From: Bacteroidaceae bacterium
GTDB lineage: Bacteria > Bacteroidota > Bacteroidia > Bacteroidales > Bacteroidaceae
Direction: 5' to 3'
DNA: 25,684 nt
Assembly (NCBI GenBank): GCA_900770705.1
Contig: CAAGLF010000002.1
Coordinates: 1 to 25,684, forward strand
In this document: positions 1 to 6,705 of the stretch, piece after piece
Layout of the letters: every line of letters begins with the position of its first letter
Position numbering within the stretch: position 1 is the first letter of the stretch
Notes under the pieces: generated by a model
What the model saw: only the letters and a program-made list of their open reading frames with translations
The model's database searches: none
Told to the model about the DNA's origin: nothing
Made by a program: the position numbers and the translations under genes

Positions 1-518
1 AGGCTCACGGTGTCGCCCTTTTGCAGCAGTTTCAGTATGTCTGGTTCCGCTTCCACCACGAGGGGCGAGCTGCCTGTATCGGGAAGAGCCAGGAAAACCC
101 CATCTCCCACTTCGAGCACCACGGCTGTCACGGCTTCCGGCAGCTCCGCAATCGCTTCCGGCCCGCTGCTTTCAGGGCGGGGCTCCGAAGGCTGGCGGTA
201 GAGGGCGGCCACGAAGCGTTCGAGCCTCCGGCTGTCGCGCGCCAGGTCGTCCAGCGTGGCAGCCGCCTCTCCATCCATCACAAGGCGGGCCCTCCGCCGG
301 AATGCATCGGCCTCCCGATAGTCAATCCCCTCCTTGCGACACACGGCCAGCAAGCGGGCAAAAAGTCCGGAGTAGAGCGTGACGAAATCTTCGGACACTT
401 CGCAGCAAAGGCGGTCGAGCAATGCATATAGCCCGCCATAGCGTTGCCCGATGTCGGCCGTTGCGGCCTTGCAAGCCGAGATTTCCTCGAGTACTTCCTC
501 GTAAGTGGAATGTAGCAT
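1..518 (-). CDS. Unrecognised protein, N-terminal part (cut by window edge)
   Basis: An open frame runs leftward from an ATG at 518-516 to the window edge without a stop, giving about 172 residues that begin MLHSTYEEVLEEISACKAAT. The ATG lies one base after the TGA of the upstream transglycosylase gene (the junction reads TGATATG), so the two genes are almost certainly translated from one mRNA. The visible part is rich in Leu, Arg and Glu and looks mainly helical, with no signal peptide and no clear catalytic motif. After about residue 125 it becomes Pro- and Ser-rich, then turns into a short beta-like segment with Val and Gly. I do not recognise the family. It could be the N-terminal region of a larger enzyme such as a helicase or ATPase, but that is a guess that only the missing part would settle. 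Confidence 0.7.
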   Translation of the reverse strand, partial: MLHSTYEEVLEEISACKAATADIGQRYGGLYALLDRLCCEVSEDFVTLYSGLFARLLAVCRKEGIDYREADAFRRRARLVMDGEAAATLDDLARDSRRLERFVAALYRQPSEPRPESSGPEAIAELPEAVTAVVLEVGDGVFLALPDTGSSPLVVEAEPDILKLLQKGDTVS

Positions 519-519
519 A

Positions 520-1791
520 TCAGTCGGTAATGAATTCGGGGTCGTCGGCGTCGTAAATCCGCGTGTTTTTCGTAAATCGGTTGCGTCGCCGGGGCGCAGG
601 TTGCTGCCCTTCCCCACCCGTCTGGGGCTGTACGTAGTGATCTTGTGGCAGTATCGTCGCCGCAGGCAGCTGTCCGCCGTAGTCGCGCCAACGTTGTAGG
701 ATGGCCTCCACGTAGGCGTACGTTTCCGAGCCTATCATATAGCCATTTCTGACGACGGGGTCGCGATAATAGCGGGGCTGCTGCAGCGCCAGGACGTATT
801 CGCGCACATCGCTCCAGCGACAGGGATTCTTTCCGTACTTCCGCGCCAGAGCCTGTGCGTCGCGGATGTGGGCGGCGCCGCCGTTGTAGGCTGCCAGTAC
901 GAACTTTATCTTCTCCGAGCGGTCGCGAATGTCGCTGAACGTGGCTGTCAGTTCGCGAATCAGGCGGGCAGCTCCGCCTACATTGTGCGAAGGAGTGAAT
1001 ATGTCGGCCTCGCCGACGCCCAGGTGGGCAGCCGTGGCCGGCATCAGCTGCATCAGCCCTTTGGCTCCTGCGTAGGACACGGCATTAGGGTCGAATCCGG
1101 ACTCCTGATAACACTGCGCTGCTATCAGCCGCCAGTCCCACCCGGTCGTGGCAGCGGCCTGGCGGAACAGGTCGTCGTAGGTGGAGATAATGCCTTTCTC
1201 TCTGGATATATAGGGGGCGCGTACCTTTCGCCGTATGGTACGGCGCTGCTTCATACGGGTCTGCTCCGTGCGTTGGGCAGTGACTTCCACGCCCACGCCG
1301 TACCACGCGTCCAAAGCCTCGGCCAGCTGCGTGTTCTCTGCGAGCACGGCCCACGACGTTCCGGCCTTTCGGTCGGCAGCACCGGCTCCTGCAAGTTTCC
1401 ATCGGCCGATTTCCGCCATCGGAAGCTGCAGCACGGCAATGTCGGCTTCGCCCTTCTGCAACATCTCGCAGAGTGCCGCCGTGTCCGTGGCCAGTTCAAC
1501 GCGCAGACGTATGCCTTCCGTCCTGGCAAAGTCGGCAGCCAGCGCATATTGCAGGCCGAAGGGTGTGCCGTGGTAGTCGAAATACGTATCGGGGCCGCTC
1601 AGTGTAGCCACTATCAGCTCTCCGCTCTCTACAATATGGTCAAAATCACCTCCGGATGTGGCCGCGGGCGCAGTCTGAAAGGCTGCGTTGTCTGCCTTTT
1701 CTGACTTCTCCTTACAAGAAAACAGGCAGAAAAGGCATAATAATACGCCCATAGTAAGCACCAAATTTGTATTTTTGCAGCCAACAAGCAT
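520..1791 (-). CDS. MltF-like membrane-bound lytic murein transglycosylase (lipoprotein)
   Basis: This 423-residue protein should cleave peptidoglycan glycan strands at the MurNAc-GlcNAc bond, acting at the outer membrane. It begins with a hydrophobic segment and a lipobox-like LFSC with Cys26, so it is probably a lipoprotein. Residues about 50-165 resemble a periplasmic solute-binding (SBP_bac_3) domain, with sequence such as GELIVATLSGPDTYFDYHG. Residues about 215-350 are a Slt/lysozyme-like domain with QCYQESGFDP, where Glu230 is the expected catalytic acid, followed by GAKGLMQLMPATA and AAYNGG. The C-terminus is a basic and acidic low-complexity tail. Solute-binding plus SLT is the MltF architecture. 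The first Met at 1791 leaves about 20 nt after the proposed promoter, but Met14 is a possible start and would leave a short signal peptide without a basic N-terminus. The downstream gene starts one base after the stop. Confidence 0.88.
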   Translation of the reverse strand: MLVGCKNTNLVLTMGVLLCLFCLFSCKEKSEKADNAAFQTAPAATSGGDFDHIVESGELIVATLSGPDTYFDYHGTPFGLQYALAADFARTEGIRLRVELATDTAALCEMLQKGEADIAVLQLPMAEIGRWKLAGAGAADRKAGTSWAVLAENTQLAEALDAWYGVGVEVTAQRTEQTRMKQRRTIRRKVRAPYISREKGIISTYDDLFRQAAATTGWDWRLIAAQCYQESGFDPNAVSYAGAKGLMQLMPATAAHLGVGEADIFTPSHNVGGAARLIRELTATFSDIRDRSEKIKFVLAAYNGGAAHIRDAQALARKYGKNPCRWSDVREYVLALQQPRYYRDPVVRNGYMIGSETYAYVEAILQRWRDYGGQLPAATILPQDHYVQPQTGGEGQQPAPRRRNRFTKNTRIYDADDPEFITD

Positions 1792-1814
1792 AATTATAAC
1801 GCTTTTATCGCCTG

Positions 1815-1845
1815 CAAAATTACGGCAAGGCGCTTGAAAAGGAAA
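1815..1845 (-). promoter_or_regulatory. Bacteroides-type promoter for the mltF-like gene
   Basis: Reading the minus strand, TTTC (1845-1842) is followed after 19 nt by TAATTTTG (1822-1815). The Bacteroides housekeeping promoter is TTTG, a 19-21 nt spacer, then TAnnTTTG, so there is one mismatch in the -33 box. Transcription would begin about 20 nt upstream of the ATG at 1791. Confidence 0.5.
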
Positions 1846-1915
1846 ATAAAACCTATTTTAATTTACCTTTTCGGAGCAAAAGCAAACTGCTTACTAACAA
1901 ACCAACTATACTCCT

Positions 1916-2215
1916 ATGGTCAGACACATTGTACTCTTCCAACTGAAGCCCACGCTTACCGAAAGTCAGCGCACTGCCGCCATCGAGGATTTCAAGAGCG
2001 GCATAGAGCGCCTGCCGGAGCTGATACCCTTCATCCGCACCATCGAAGTGGGCACCAACTGCAACGTCGACGAGGTCTGGGACGTATGTCTGAACAGCTC
2101 CTTCGACACGCTGGACGACGTACGCCGATATGCCACACACCCCGACCACGTGGCGGTAGCGGGAAGGCTCAAGCCCTACCTCGCCGGCCGCAGCTGTGTG
2201 GACTACGAATGCTGA
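1916..2215 (+). CDS. Dabb (stress-responsive A/B barrel) domain protein
   Basis: This 99-residue protein starts MVRHIVLFQLKPTLTESQRT, the characteristic first strand of the Dabb family (dimeric alpha/beta barrel). It ends with the family-typical RYATHPDHVAV...LKPYL segment, where the HP-H pattern is well conserved. The length matches single-domain Dabb proteins. It has no signal peptide and should be cytoplasmic. Bacterial members mostly have unknown substrates. It is divergent from the mltF-like gene and is followed after 66 nt by the DUF4494 gene in the same direction. A longer frame starting at 1834 in another phase is a shadow. Confidence 0.88.
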   Translation: MVRHIVLFQLKPTLTESQRTAAIEDFKSGIERLPELIPFIRTIEVGTNCNVDEVWDVCLNSSFDTLDDVRRYATHPDHVAVAGRLKPYLAGRSCVDYEC

Positions 2216-2281
2216 ACGCCCCTCTGCCGGCCCCTCTGTGTACAATTCACTCCTTATTATTCAATATAAACACGACAACAG

Positions 2282-2755
2282 ATGAACAACCAATGGTTTG
2301 AATGTAAAGTAAAATACGAGAAACAACAGGAAAACGGCGCACTCAAGAAAGTGCAGGAGCCCTATCTTGTCGACGCCCTCAGCTTCACGGAAGCGGAAAA
2401 ACGCATTATCGAGGAAATCTCCCCCTTTATGACCGGCGAGTTCGAAGTGAGCGACATCAAGCGCGCCCGCTATGCCGAGTTGTTCGAAAGTAGCGACGAG
2501 AGTGCCGACCGCTGGTTCAAGGCCAAGCTCGTCTTCATCACGCTCGACGAGAAGAAAGGCACCGAGAAGAAGACTTCGCAAAACGTACTGATACAGGCAG
2601 CCGACCTGCGCGACGCCGTAAAGCGCCTGGACGAGGGAATGAAGTCGTCTATGCTCGACTATACCATCGCCGCCATCGCCGAAACGCAGATTCTCGACGT
2701 GTTCCACTACCGCGAGGCTACGCCCGAGGGCTACGTGAAGCGTACAGAAGACTGA
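2282..2755 (+). CDS. DUF4494 domain protein
   Basis: This 157-residue soluble protein begins MNNQWFECKVKYEKQQENGA. The start (NxWFECKVKYEK), the middle (YLVDALSFTEAEKRIIEE) and the end (TQILDVFHY) match what I know of DUF4494, a family found in Bacteroidetes chromosomes and some of their phages with no established function. No catalytic motif or signal peptide is visible, and the charged, mixed alpha/beta composition suggests a cytoplasmic protein. It is followed after 26 nt by the YggS-type gene, so the two are probably co-transcribed. I know of no tested link between them. Confidence 0.85.
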   Translation: MNNQWFECKVKYEKQQENGALKKVQEPYLVDALSFTEAEKRIIEEISPFMTGEFEVSDIKRARYAELFESSDESADRWFKAKLVFITLDEKKGTEKKTSQNVLIQAADLRDAVKRLDEGMKSSMLDYTIAAIAETQILDVFHYREATPEGYVKRTED

Positions 2756-2781
2756 ACATTCCCTGTAAAAACCGACACAAA

Positions 2782-3453
2782 ATGATTGAGGTGGAGAAAA
2801 ATCTGCGGGAAGTGCTGGCCACCCTGCCCAACAACGTCAATCTGGTGGCCGTCTCCAAATTCCATCCGGCCGACGTCGTACGCCGGCTCTACGACATCGG
2901 CCAGCGCAGCTTCGGGGAAAGCCGCGTACAGGAGCTGGTAGCCAAGCGCGAGAGCCTGCCCGCCGACATCAAGTGGCACTTCATCGGACATCTGCAGCAG
3001 AACAAGGTGAAATACATCGCGCCATTCGTGCATTCCATCGACTCCGTAGACACGGAGAAGCTGCTGCTCGAAATCAACCGGCGGGCAGTGGCGGCCGGCA
3101 GGCGCATAGACTGCCTGATACAGCTGCACGTGGCGCAGGAAGACACAAAATTCGGCTTCACCCCCGACGAAGCACTACGCCTGCTCGAGGAAGGAACGTG
3201 GCGCAGCCTCGAAGGCGTACGCCTCAGGGGCATAATGTGTATGGCCTCGCACACCGACGACCCCGCAAGGGTGGAAAGCGACTTCCGGACAGCCCTCCAC
3301 TGCTTCGAGACAGCGCGAAGCCGCTTCTTCGCCGACAGTCCGGACTTCAATGTCCGCTCCTGGGGAATGAGCGACGACTATCCGACCGCCATACGCTGCG
3401 GCTCAAACCAGGTGCGTATCGGTACGCACATCTTCGGCGAACGGGAGTACTGA
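2782..3453 (+). CDS. YggS/PROSC family pyridoxal-phosphate homeostasis protein
   Basis: This 223-residue protein has the full set of PLPBP motifs. NLVAVSKFHP contains the PLP-binding Lys26, followed by FGESRVQELVAK and WHFIGHLQQNKVKYI (residues about 65-79). Later come RGIMCMASHTDD and the phosphate-binding end GMSDDYPTAIRCGSNQVRIGTHIFG. Family members bind PLP in the cytosol and buffer vitamin B6 and amino/keto-acid pools without a known catalytic reaction. The length is usual for the family and the start is the only one that keeps the N-terminal helix. A strong hairpin with a T-run follows 38 nt after the stop and probably ends most transcripts from the Dabb-DUF4494-yggS group. Confidence 0.95.
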   Translation: MIEVEKNLREVLATLPNNVNLVAVSKFHPADVVRRLYDIGQRSFGESRVQELVAKRESLPADIKWHFIGHLQQNKVKYIAPFVHSIDSVDTEKLLLEINRRAVAAGRRIDCLIQLHVAQEDTKFGFTPDEALRLLEEGTWRSLEGVRLRGIMCMASHTDDPARVESDFRTALHCFETARSRFFADSPDFNVRSWGMSDDYPTAIRCGSNQVRIGTHIFGEREY

Positions 3454-3491
3454 CGTCCCCAGTAGATATGTCGAACTATCGCGGCGTCCCG

Positions 3492-3539
3492 AAAAACTTC
3501 TGCGGCGATAATTTTTTTTTCGCCGCAGAAGTTTTTTTT
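3492..3539 (+). terminator. Hairpin terminator inside repeat element A
   Basis: A perfect 17-bp inverted repeat (3492-3508 with 3520-3536) surrounds an 11-nt T-rich loop and is followed by a run of T to 3539. This is a classical intrinsic terminator shape downstream of the yggS-type gene. The arm contains CGCCGCAGAAG, the same word found in elements C and E of the repeat family, so the terminator seems to be built from repeat units. Confidence 0.75.
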
Positions 3540-3552
3540 ATCTCCGAGGTTG
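3492..3552 (+). repeat. 21-bp modular repeat element A
   Basis: Units CGGCGATAATTTTTTTTT, CGCCGCAGAAGTTTTTTTT and CTCCGAGGTTG follow each other with the equivalent unit position at 3506, 3526 and 3547, spacings of 20 and 21 bp. The element lies between the yggS-type gene and the flavodoxin-fold gene. CGCCGCAGAAGTTT recurs exactly at 13102 and 14960. See the findings for the family as a whole. Confidence 0.65.
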
Positions 3553-3591
3553 TAGAAACTACCATCACCTCCACACCCACTCCCATACATC

Positions 3592-4167
3592 ATGATTATA
3601 ATTATCAACGGCTCACCACGGCCGGGCGGCCTGATAGACCAGTCGCTCTCCCTCATCGGCCGGACACTTGAAGCCACAGGCCGCAACGTCTGCCACATCC
3701 GTATCGACGAACTCCGCGTCACGCCCTGCCGGGGCTGTATGTCGTGCCGCCAGACAGGGCGCTGCACGCTCCCGCCCGACGACTCCAGACGCGTAGTGAG
3801 CCTGCTGGCCGAAGCCGAAGCCCTGGTGATAGGTGCACCATGCTACTGGGGGAATATCCCGGGCCAGCTGAAAGTACTCTTCGACCGGATGGTCTACGCA
3901 CTGATGGCCGATGGCAGCGGCCTGAGCCCCAAGCCGCTCCACCGGGGCAAGCGGGCACTACTCCTGAGTACCTCCACCACCCCGTTTCCCCTGAACATCC
4001 TGTTCCACCAGTCCCACGGCGCCATTCGCGCACTCAAGGAAATCCTGCGATGGAGTGGCTTCCGCATAGCAGGCACCTTCGAAAAAGGAGGAACACGCCG
4101 CCACACCGGACTGTCGCCACGCGAAGAGCGACAACTGCAGAAACTGGCGCTCCGCCTGACAAAATGA
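3592..4167 (+). CDS. Flavodoxin-fold NAD(P)H-dependent FMN reductase family protein
   Basis: This 191-residue cytosolic protein has the N-terminal strand and FMN phosphate loop MIIIINGSPRPGG. Residues 46-58 hold a Cys-rich CRGCMSCRQTGRC, followed by the flavin-contacting APCYWGNIPGQLKVLFDRM. These are the marks of the multimeric flavodoxin/NADPH-dependent FMN reductase group (iron-sulfur flavoprotein-like), which moves electrons from NAD(P)H through FMN. The four cysteines (46, 49, 52, 58) could support a metal or iron-sulfur site, although many homologues keep a CxxCxxC without a proven cluster. The substrate is unknown. The gene stands after the repeat-derived terminator, and no promoter motif was recognised in the short gap before it. 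Confidence 0.85.
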   Translation: MIIIINGSPRPGGLIDQSLSLIGRTLEATGRNVCHIRIDELRVTPCRGCMSCRQTGRCTLPPDDSRRVVSLLAEAEALVIGAPCYWGNIPGQLKVLFDRMVYALMADGSGLSPKPLHRGKRALLLSTSTTPFPLNILFHQSHGAIRALKEILRWSGFRIAGTFEKGGTRRHTGLSPREERQLQKLALRLTK

Positions 4168-4264
4168 AACGAAACACGCGTTTCACATATCCGAAAAAAG
4201 TAAAAAACAGACACAGCCCCGCGCAAAAGAGCAAACCACCGCACCATATCAGAAAATTATTCTG

Positions 4265-4272
4265 TAACTTTG
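4265..4272 (+). promoter_or_regulatory. Candidate -7 box for serS
   Basis: TAACTTTG followed by TGCGC matches the Bacteroides TAnnTTTG -7 element. I see no TTTG at the expected -33 spacing. It would give a leader of about 80 nt before the serS ATG at 4358. Confidence 0.45.
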
Positions 4273-4357
4273 TGCGCAAAATCAGTCAATAAGAAAGGCA
4301 CCAAGCCCCTGCCCACCTGCCGCAGAGGGCGGCGCACCGACAGAAAACCACAGAAAA

Positions 4358-5632
4358 ATGCTGACCATCAAACAAATTACCGACGACAAGGAAGCCTGCA
4401 TTCGCGGACTCGAAAAAAAGCATTTCAAAGGCGCACGCGAAGCCATCGACAAAGTACTCCAACTCAACGACCGCCGCAAGGCAGCCCAGGCACAACTCGA
4501 TGAACTGCTCGCCGAACAGAAGAAACTGGCCAAAAACATCGGGCTCCTGATGAAACAGGGCCAGAAAGAAGAAGCCGAAGCAGCCAAGGTAAAAGTAGCC
4601 GCCGGCAAAGAGCAGGCCACCGCCCACGAAGCCGAAATGAAGCAGGCTGCCGAAGAACTCAAGGCACTGCTCTGCACCATTCCGAACCTCCCCTACGACC
4701 TCGTACCCGAAGGAAGCGGCGCAGAAGACAACGTAGTGGTCAAAACCGGCGGCCACGACACCATTCTCCCCGAGAACGCACTGCCCCACTGGGAACTCGC
4801 CAGAAAATACAACCTCATAGACTTCGACCTGGGCGTGAAAATCACCGGAGCCGGCTTCCCCGTCTACACCGGAATGGGCGCACGCCTGCAGAGAGCACTC
4901 ATCAACTTCTTCCTCGACGAGGCAAGAGCAGCCGGCTACACCGAAATCATGCCGCCCACCGTTGTCAACACGGCCTCCGGCTTCGGAACCGGACAGCTGC
5001 CCGACAAAGAAGGACAGATGTACCACTGCACGGAAGACGACCTCTACCTCATACCGACGGCCGAAGTACCCGTGACCAACATCTACCGGGATGTTATCCT
5101 CAACGAGCACGACCTGCCCATCAAAAACTGCGCCTACACACAATGCTTCCGCCGCGAGGCAGGCAGTTACGGCAAGGACGTGCGCGGACTGAACCGTCTG
5201 CACGAATTCTCCAAGATAGAAATCGTCCGCATAGACACCCCCGAGCACTCACAGCAGTCCCACGAGGAAATGTTGGCACACGTCGAAAACCTGCTGGTGA
5301 AGCTGGAACTCCCCTACCGCATCTTGCGCCTCTGCGGCGGAGATATGTCGTTCACAGCCGCCATCTGTTACGACTTTGAAGTCTATTCGGAAGCCCAGAA
5401 GCGCTGGCTCGAAGTCAGCAGCGTCTCCAATTTCGACACCTACCAGGCAAACCGCCTGCAATGCCGCTTCCGGGGCGACGACAAGAAGATCAGGATCGCG
5501 CACACCCTCAATGGTTCCGCCTTGGCGCTGCCCCGCATTGTCGCAGCACTCCTCGAAGATTTCCAGACACCCGAAGGAATCCGCATTCCCAAGGCGCTTC
5601 AACCCTATATGGGCTGCGATATGATCAAGTAA
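4358..5632 (+). CDS. serS: Seryl-tRNA synthetase
   Basis: This 424-residue class II aminoacyl-tRNA synthetase charges tRNA-Ser (and tRNA-Sec where present) with serine. Residues about 1-110 form the long antiparallel coiled-coil arm, rich in Lys, Glu and Ala, that contacts the variable arm of tRNA-Ser. The catalytic core shows motif 2 (CFRREAGSYGKDVRGLNRLHEF) and motif 3 (LNGSALALPRIVAALLEDFQ), and TAEVPVTNIY of the serine site. The start MLTIKQITDDKEACIRGLEK is the normal family N-terminus, and the length is typical. ruvX begins seven nt after the stop, so these two are probably co-transcribed. A TAnnTTTG box lies upstream at 4265. Confidence 0.98.
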   Translation: MLTIKQITDDKEACIRGLEKKHFKGAREAIDKVLQLNDRRKAAQAQLDELLAEQKKLAKNIGLLMKQGQKEEAEAAKVKVAAGKEQATAHEAEMKQAAEELKALLCTIPNLPYDLVPEGSGAEDNVVVKTGGHDTILPENALPHWELARKYNLIDFDLGVKITGAGFPVYTGMGARLQRALINFFLDEARAAGYTEIMPPTVVNTASGFGTGQLPDKEGQMYHCTEDDLYLIPTAEVPVTNIYRDVILNEHDLPIKNCAYTQCFRREAGSYGKDVRGLNRLHEFSKIEIVRIDTPEHSQQSHEEMLAHVENLLVKLELPYRILRLCGGDMSFTAAICYDFEVYSEAQKRWLEVSSVSNFDTYQANRLQCRFRGDDKKIRIAHTLNGSALALPRIVAALLEDFQTPEGIRIPKALQPYMGCDMIK

Positions 5633-5639
5633 GAAGCCG

Positions 5640-6062
5640 GTGGCCCGAATTCTCTCCATAGATTACGGAAAAAAGCGCACTGGACTGGCGCATACAGACC
5701 CCCTGCAACTCATTGCAGGGGGTCTGAAAACCGTAGAGACGTCACGACTTCAGACTGAGTTGGAACAACTGCTCGCTACAGGCGAGTACGAAGAAATTAT
5801 CATCGGCCTGCCCATGCAAACCAACGGACAAGCCTCCGAAAATCAGGCGCGTGTCCGCTGTTTCGCCGGCACAATACGAAAAAAACACCCCGAAATTCCC
5901 CTTACCTTCTACGACGAACGCTTTACCTCTGTCCTGGCACACCGCACTATGCTCGACGGCGGACTGGGAAAGAAGAAAAGGCAGGACAAAGCCCTTGTAG
6001 ACGAGATTTCCGCCACCATAATGCTGCAGGAATACCTCGAACGAAAGCGCAGCGGGCGCTAA
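5640..6062 (+). CDS. ruvX: Putative Holliday junction resolvase RuvX (YqgF)
   Basis: This 140-residue RNase H-fold nuclease is known as YqgF/RuvX, implicated in Holliday-junction resolution and in pre-16S rRNA processing. Motifs are RILSIDYGKKRTGLA with catalytic Asp8, IIIGLPMQTNGQ, FYDERFTSVLAH and KKRQDKALVDEISATIMLQEYLE. The start is GTG at 5640, chosen because it gives the usual ARILSIDYG N-terminus and no ATG lies before the first conserved motif. It begins seven nt after the serS stop. def follows after 36 nt, so serS-ruvX-def and perhaps the TPR gene form one transcription unit. Confidence 0.95.
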   Translation: MARILSIDYGKKRTGLAHTDPLQLIAGGLKTVETSRLQTELEQLLATGEYEEIIIGLPMQTNGQASENQARVRCFAGTIRKKHPEIPLTFYDERFTSVLAHRTMLDGGLGKKKRQDKALVDEISATIMLQEYLERKRSGR

Positions 6063-6098
6063 ATCCCATTTTCCTGACGATTCCACACATATTCCCCT

Positions 6099-6656
6099 AT
6101 GATTCTACCCATTTACACCTACGGTCAACCCGTTTTGCGCAAAGTTGCGGAAGACATCGACCTCGAAACTTTTCCGAAGGACGAACTCAAGCAACTCATC
6201 GACAATATGTTCGAAACCATGTATCAGGCAGACGGCGTCGGACTGGCGGCTCCGCAAATCGGCAAGGCCATCCGCCTGGTCGTAATTACCCTCGACGTAC
6301 TGAAAGATGACTATCCCGAGTACGAAAACTTCAACCACGCATACATCAATCCCCATATTATAGAGTTCGACGAGAGCGAAACGGAAACGGCCGAGGAAGG
6401 TTGTCTCTCCTTGCCCGGCATTAATGAACGCGTGAAGCGTCCCAAGCGTATCCACGTCCGCTATCTGGACGAGAACCTCGAAGAACACGACGAGTGGGTC
6501 GAAGGTTTTCTGGCGAGAGTCATGCAACACGAGTTCGACCATCTCGAAGGGAAAGTCTTCACCGACAGAATTTCTCCCTTGCGCAAGCAAATGGTGAAGA
6601 GCAAGCTCAACTCTCTGCAGAAAGGCCGTTTCCGCTGCGGCTACCGCACGAAGTAA
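6099..6656 (+). CDS. def: Peptide deformylase
   Basis: This 185-residue metalloenzyme removes the formyl group from the N-terminal methionine of new proteins. All three family motifs are present: GVGLAAPQIG (residues 46-55), EEGCLSLPG with metal ligand Cys102, and QHEFDHLEG with His144, Glu145 and His148. The N-terminal MILPIYTYGQPVLRK is the usual Bacteroidetes start. The acidic loop between motifs 1 and 2 is longer than in E. coli, as is common in this phylum. The gene sits in the ruvX-def-TPR run of plus-strand genes. Confidence 0.97.
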   Translation: MILPIYTYGQPVLRKVAEDIDLETFPKDELKQLIDNMFETMYQADGVGLAAPQIGKAIRLVVITLDVLKDDYPEYENFNHAYINPHIIEFDESETETAEEGCLSLPGINERVKRPKRIHVRYLDENLEEHDEWVEGFLARVMQHEFDHLEGKVFTDRISPLRKQMVKSKLNSLQKGRFRCGYRTK

Positions 6657-6705
6657 GTCGCACAGGCAGCGCCACTGCCACGGCGCCGTCCTCTCCTTTT
6701 CCATC

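Noticed and set aside
1770..1777. TATTTTTG on the plus strand as a promoter for the Dabb gene
   Set aside because: It lies inside the mltF-like coding start, has no TTTG at the right spacing, and is about 140 nt from the Dabb ATG.
4165..4185. Short hairpin (TGAAACG with CGTTTCA) at the end of the flavodoxin gene
   Set aside because: The 7-bp stem includes the stop codon and has no T-run after it, so it is not a convincing terminator.
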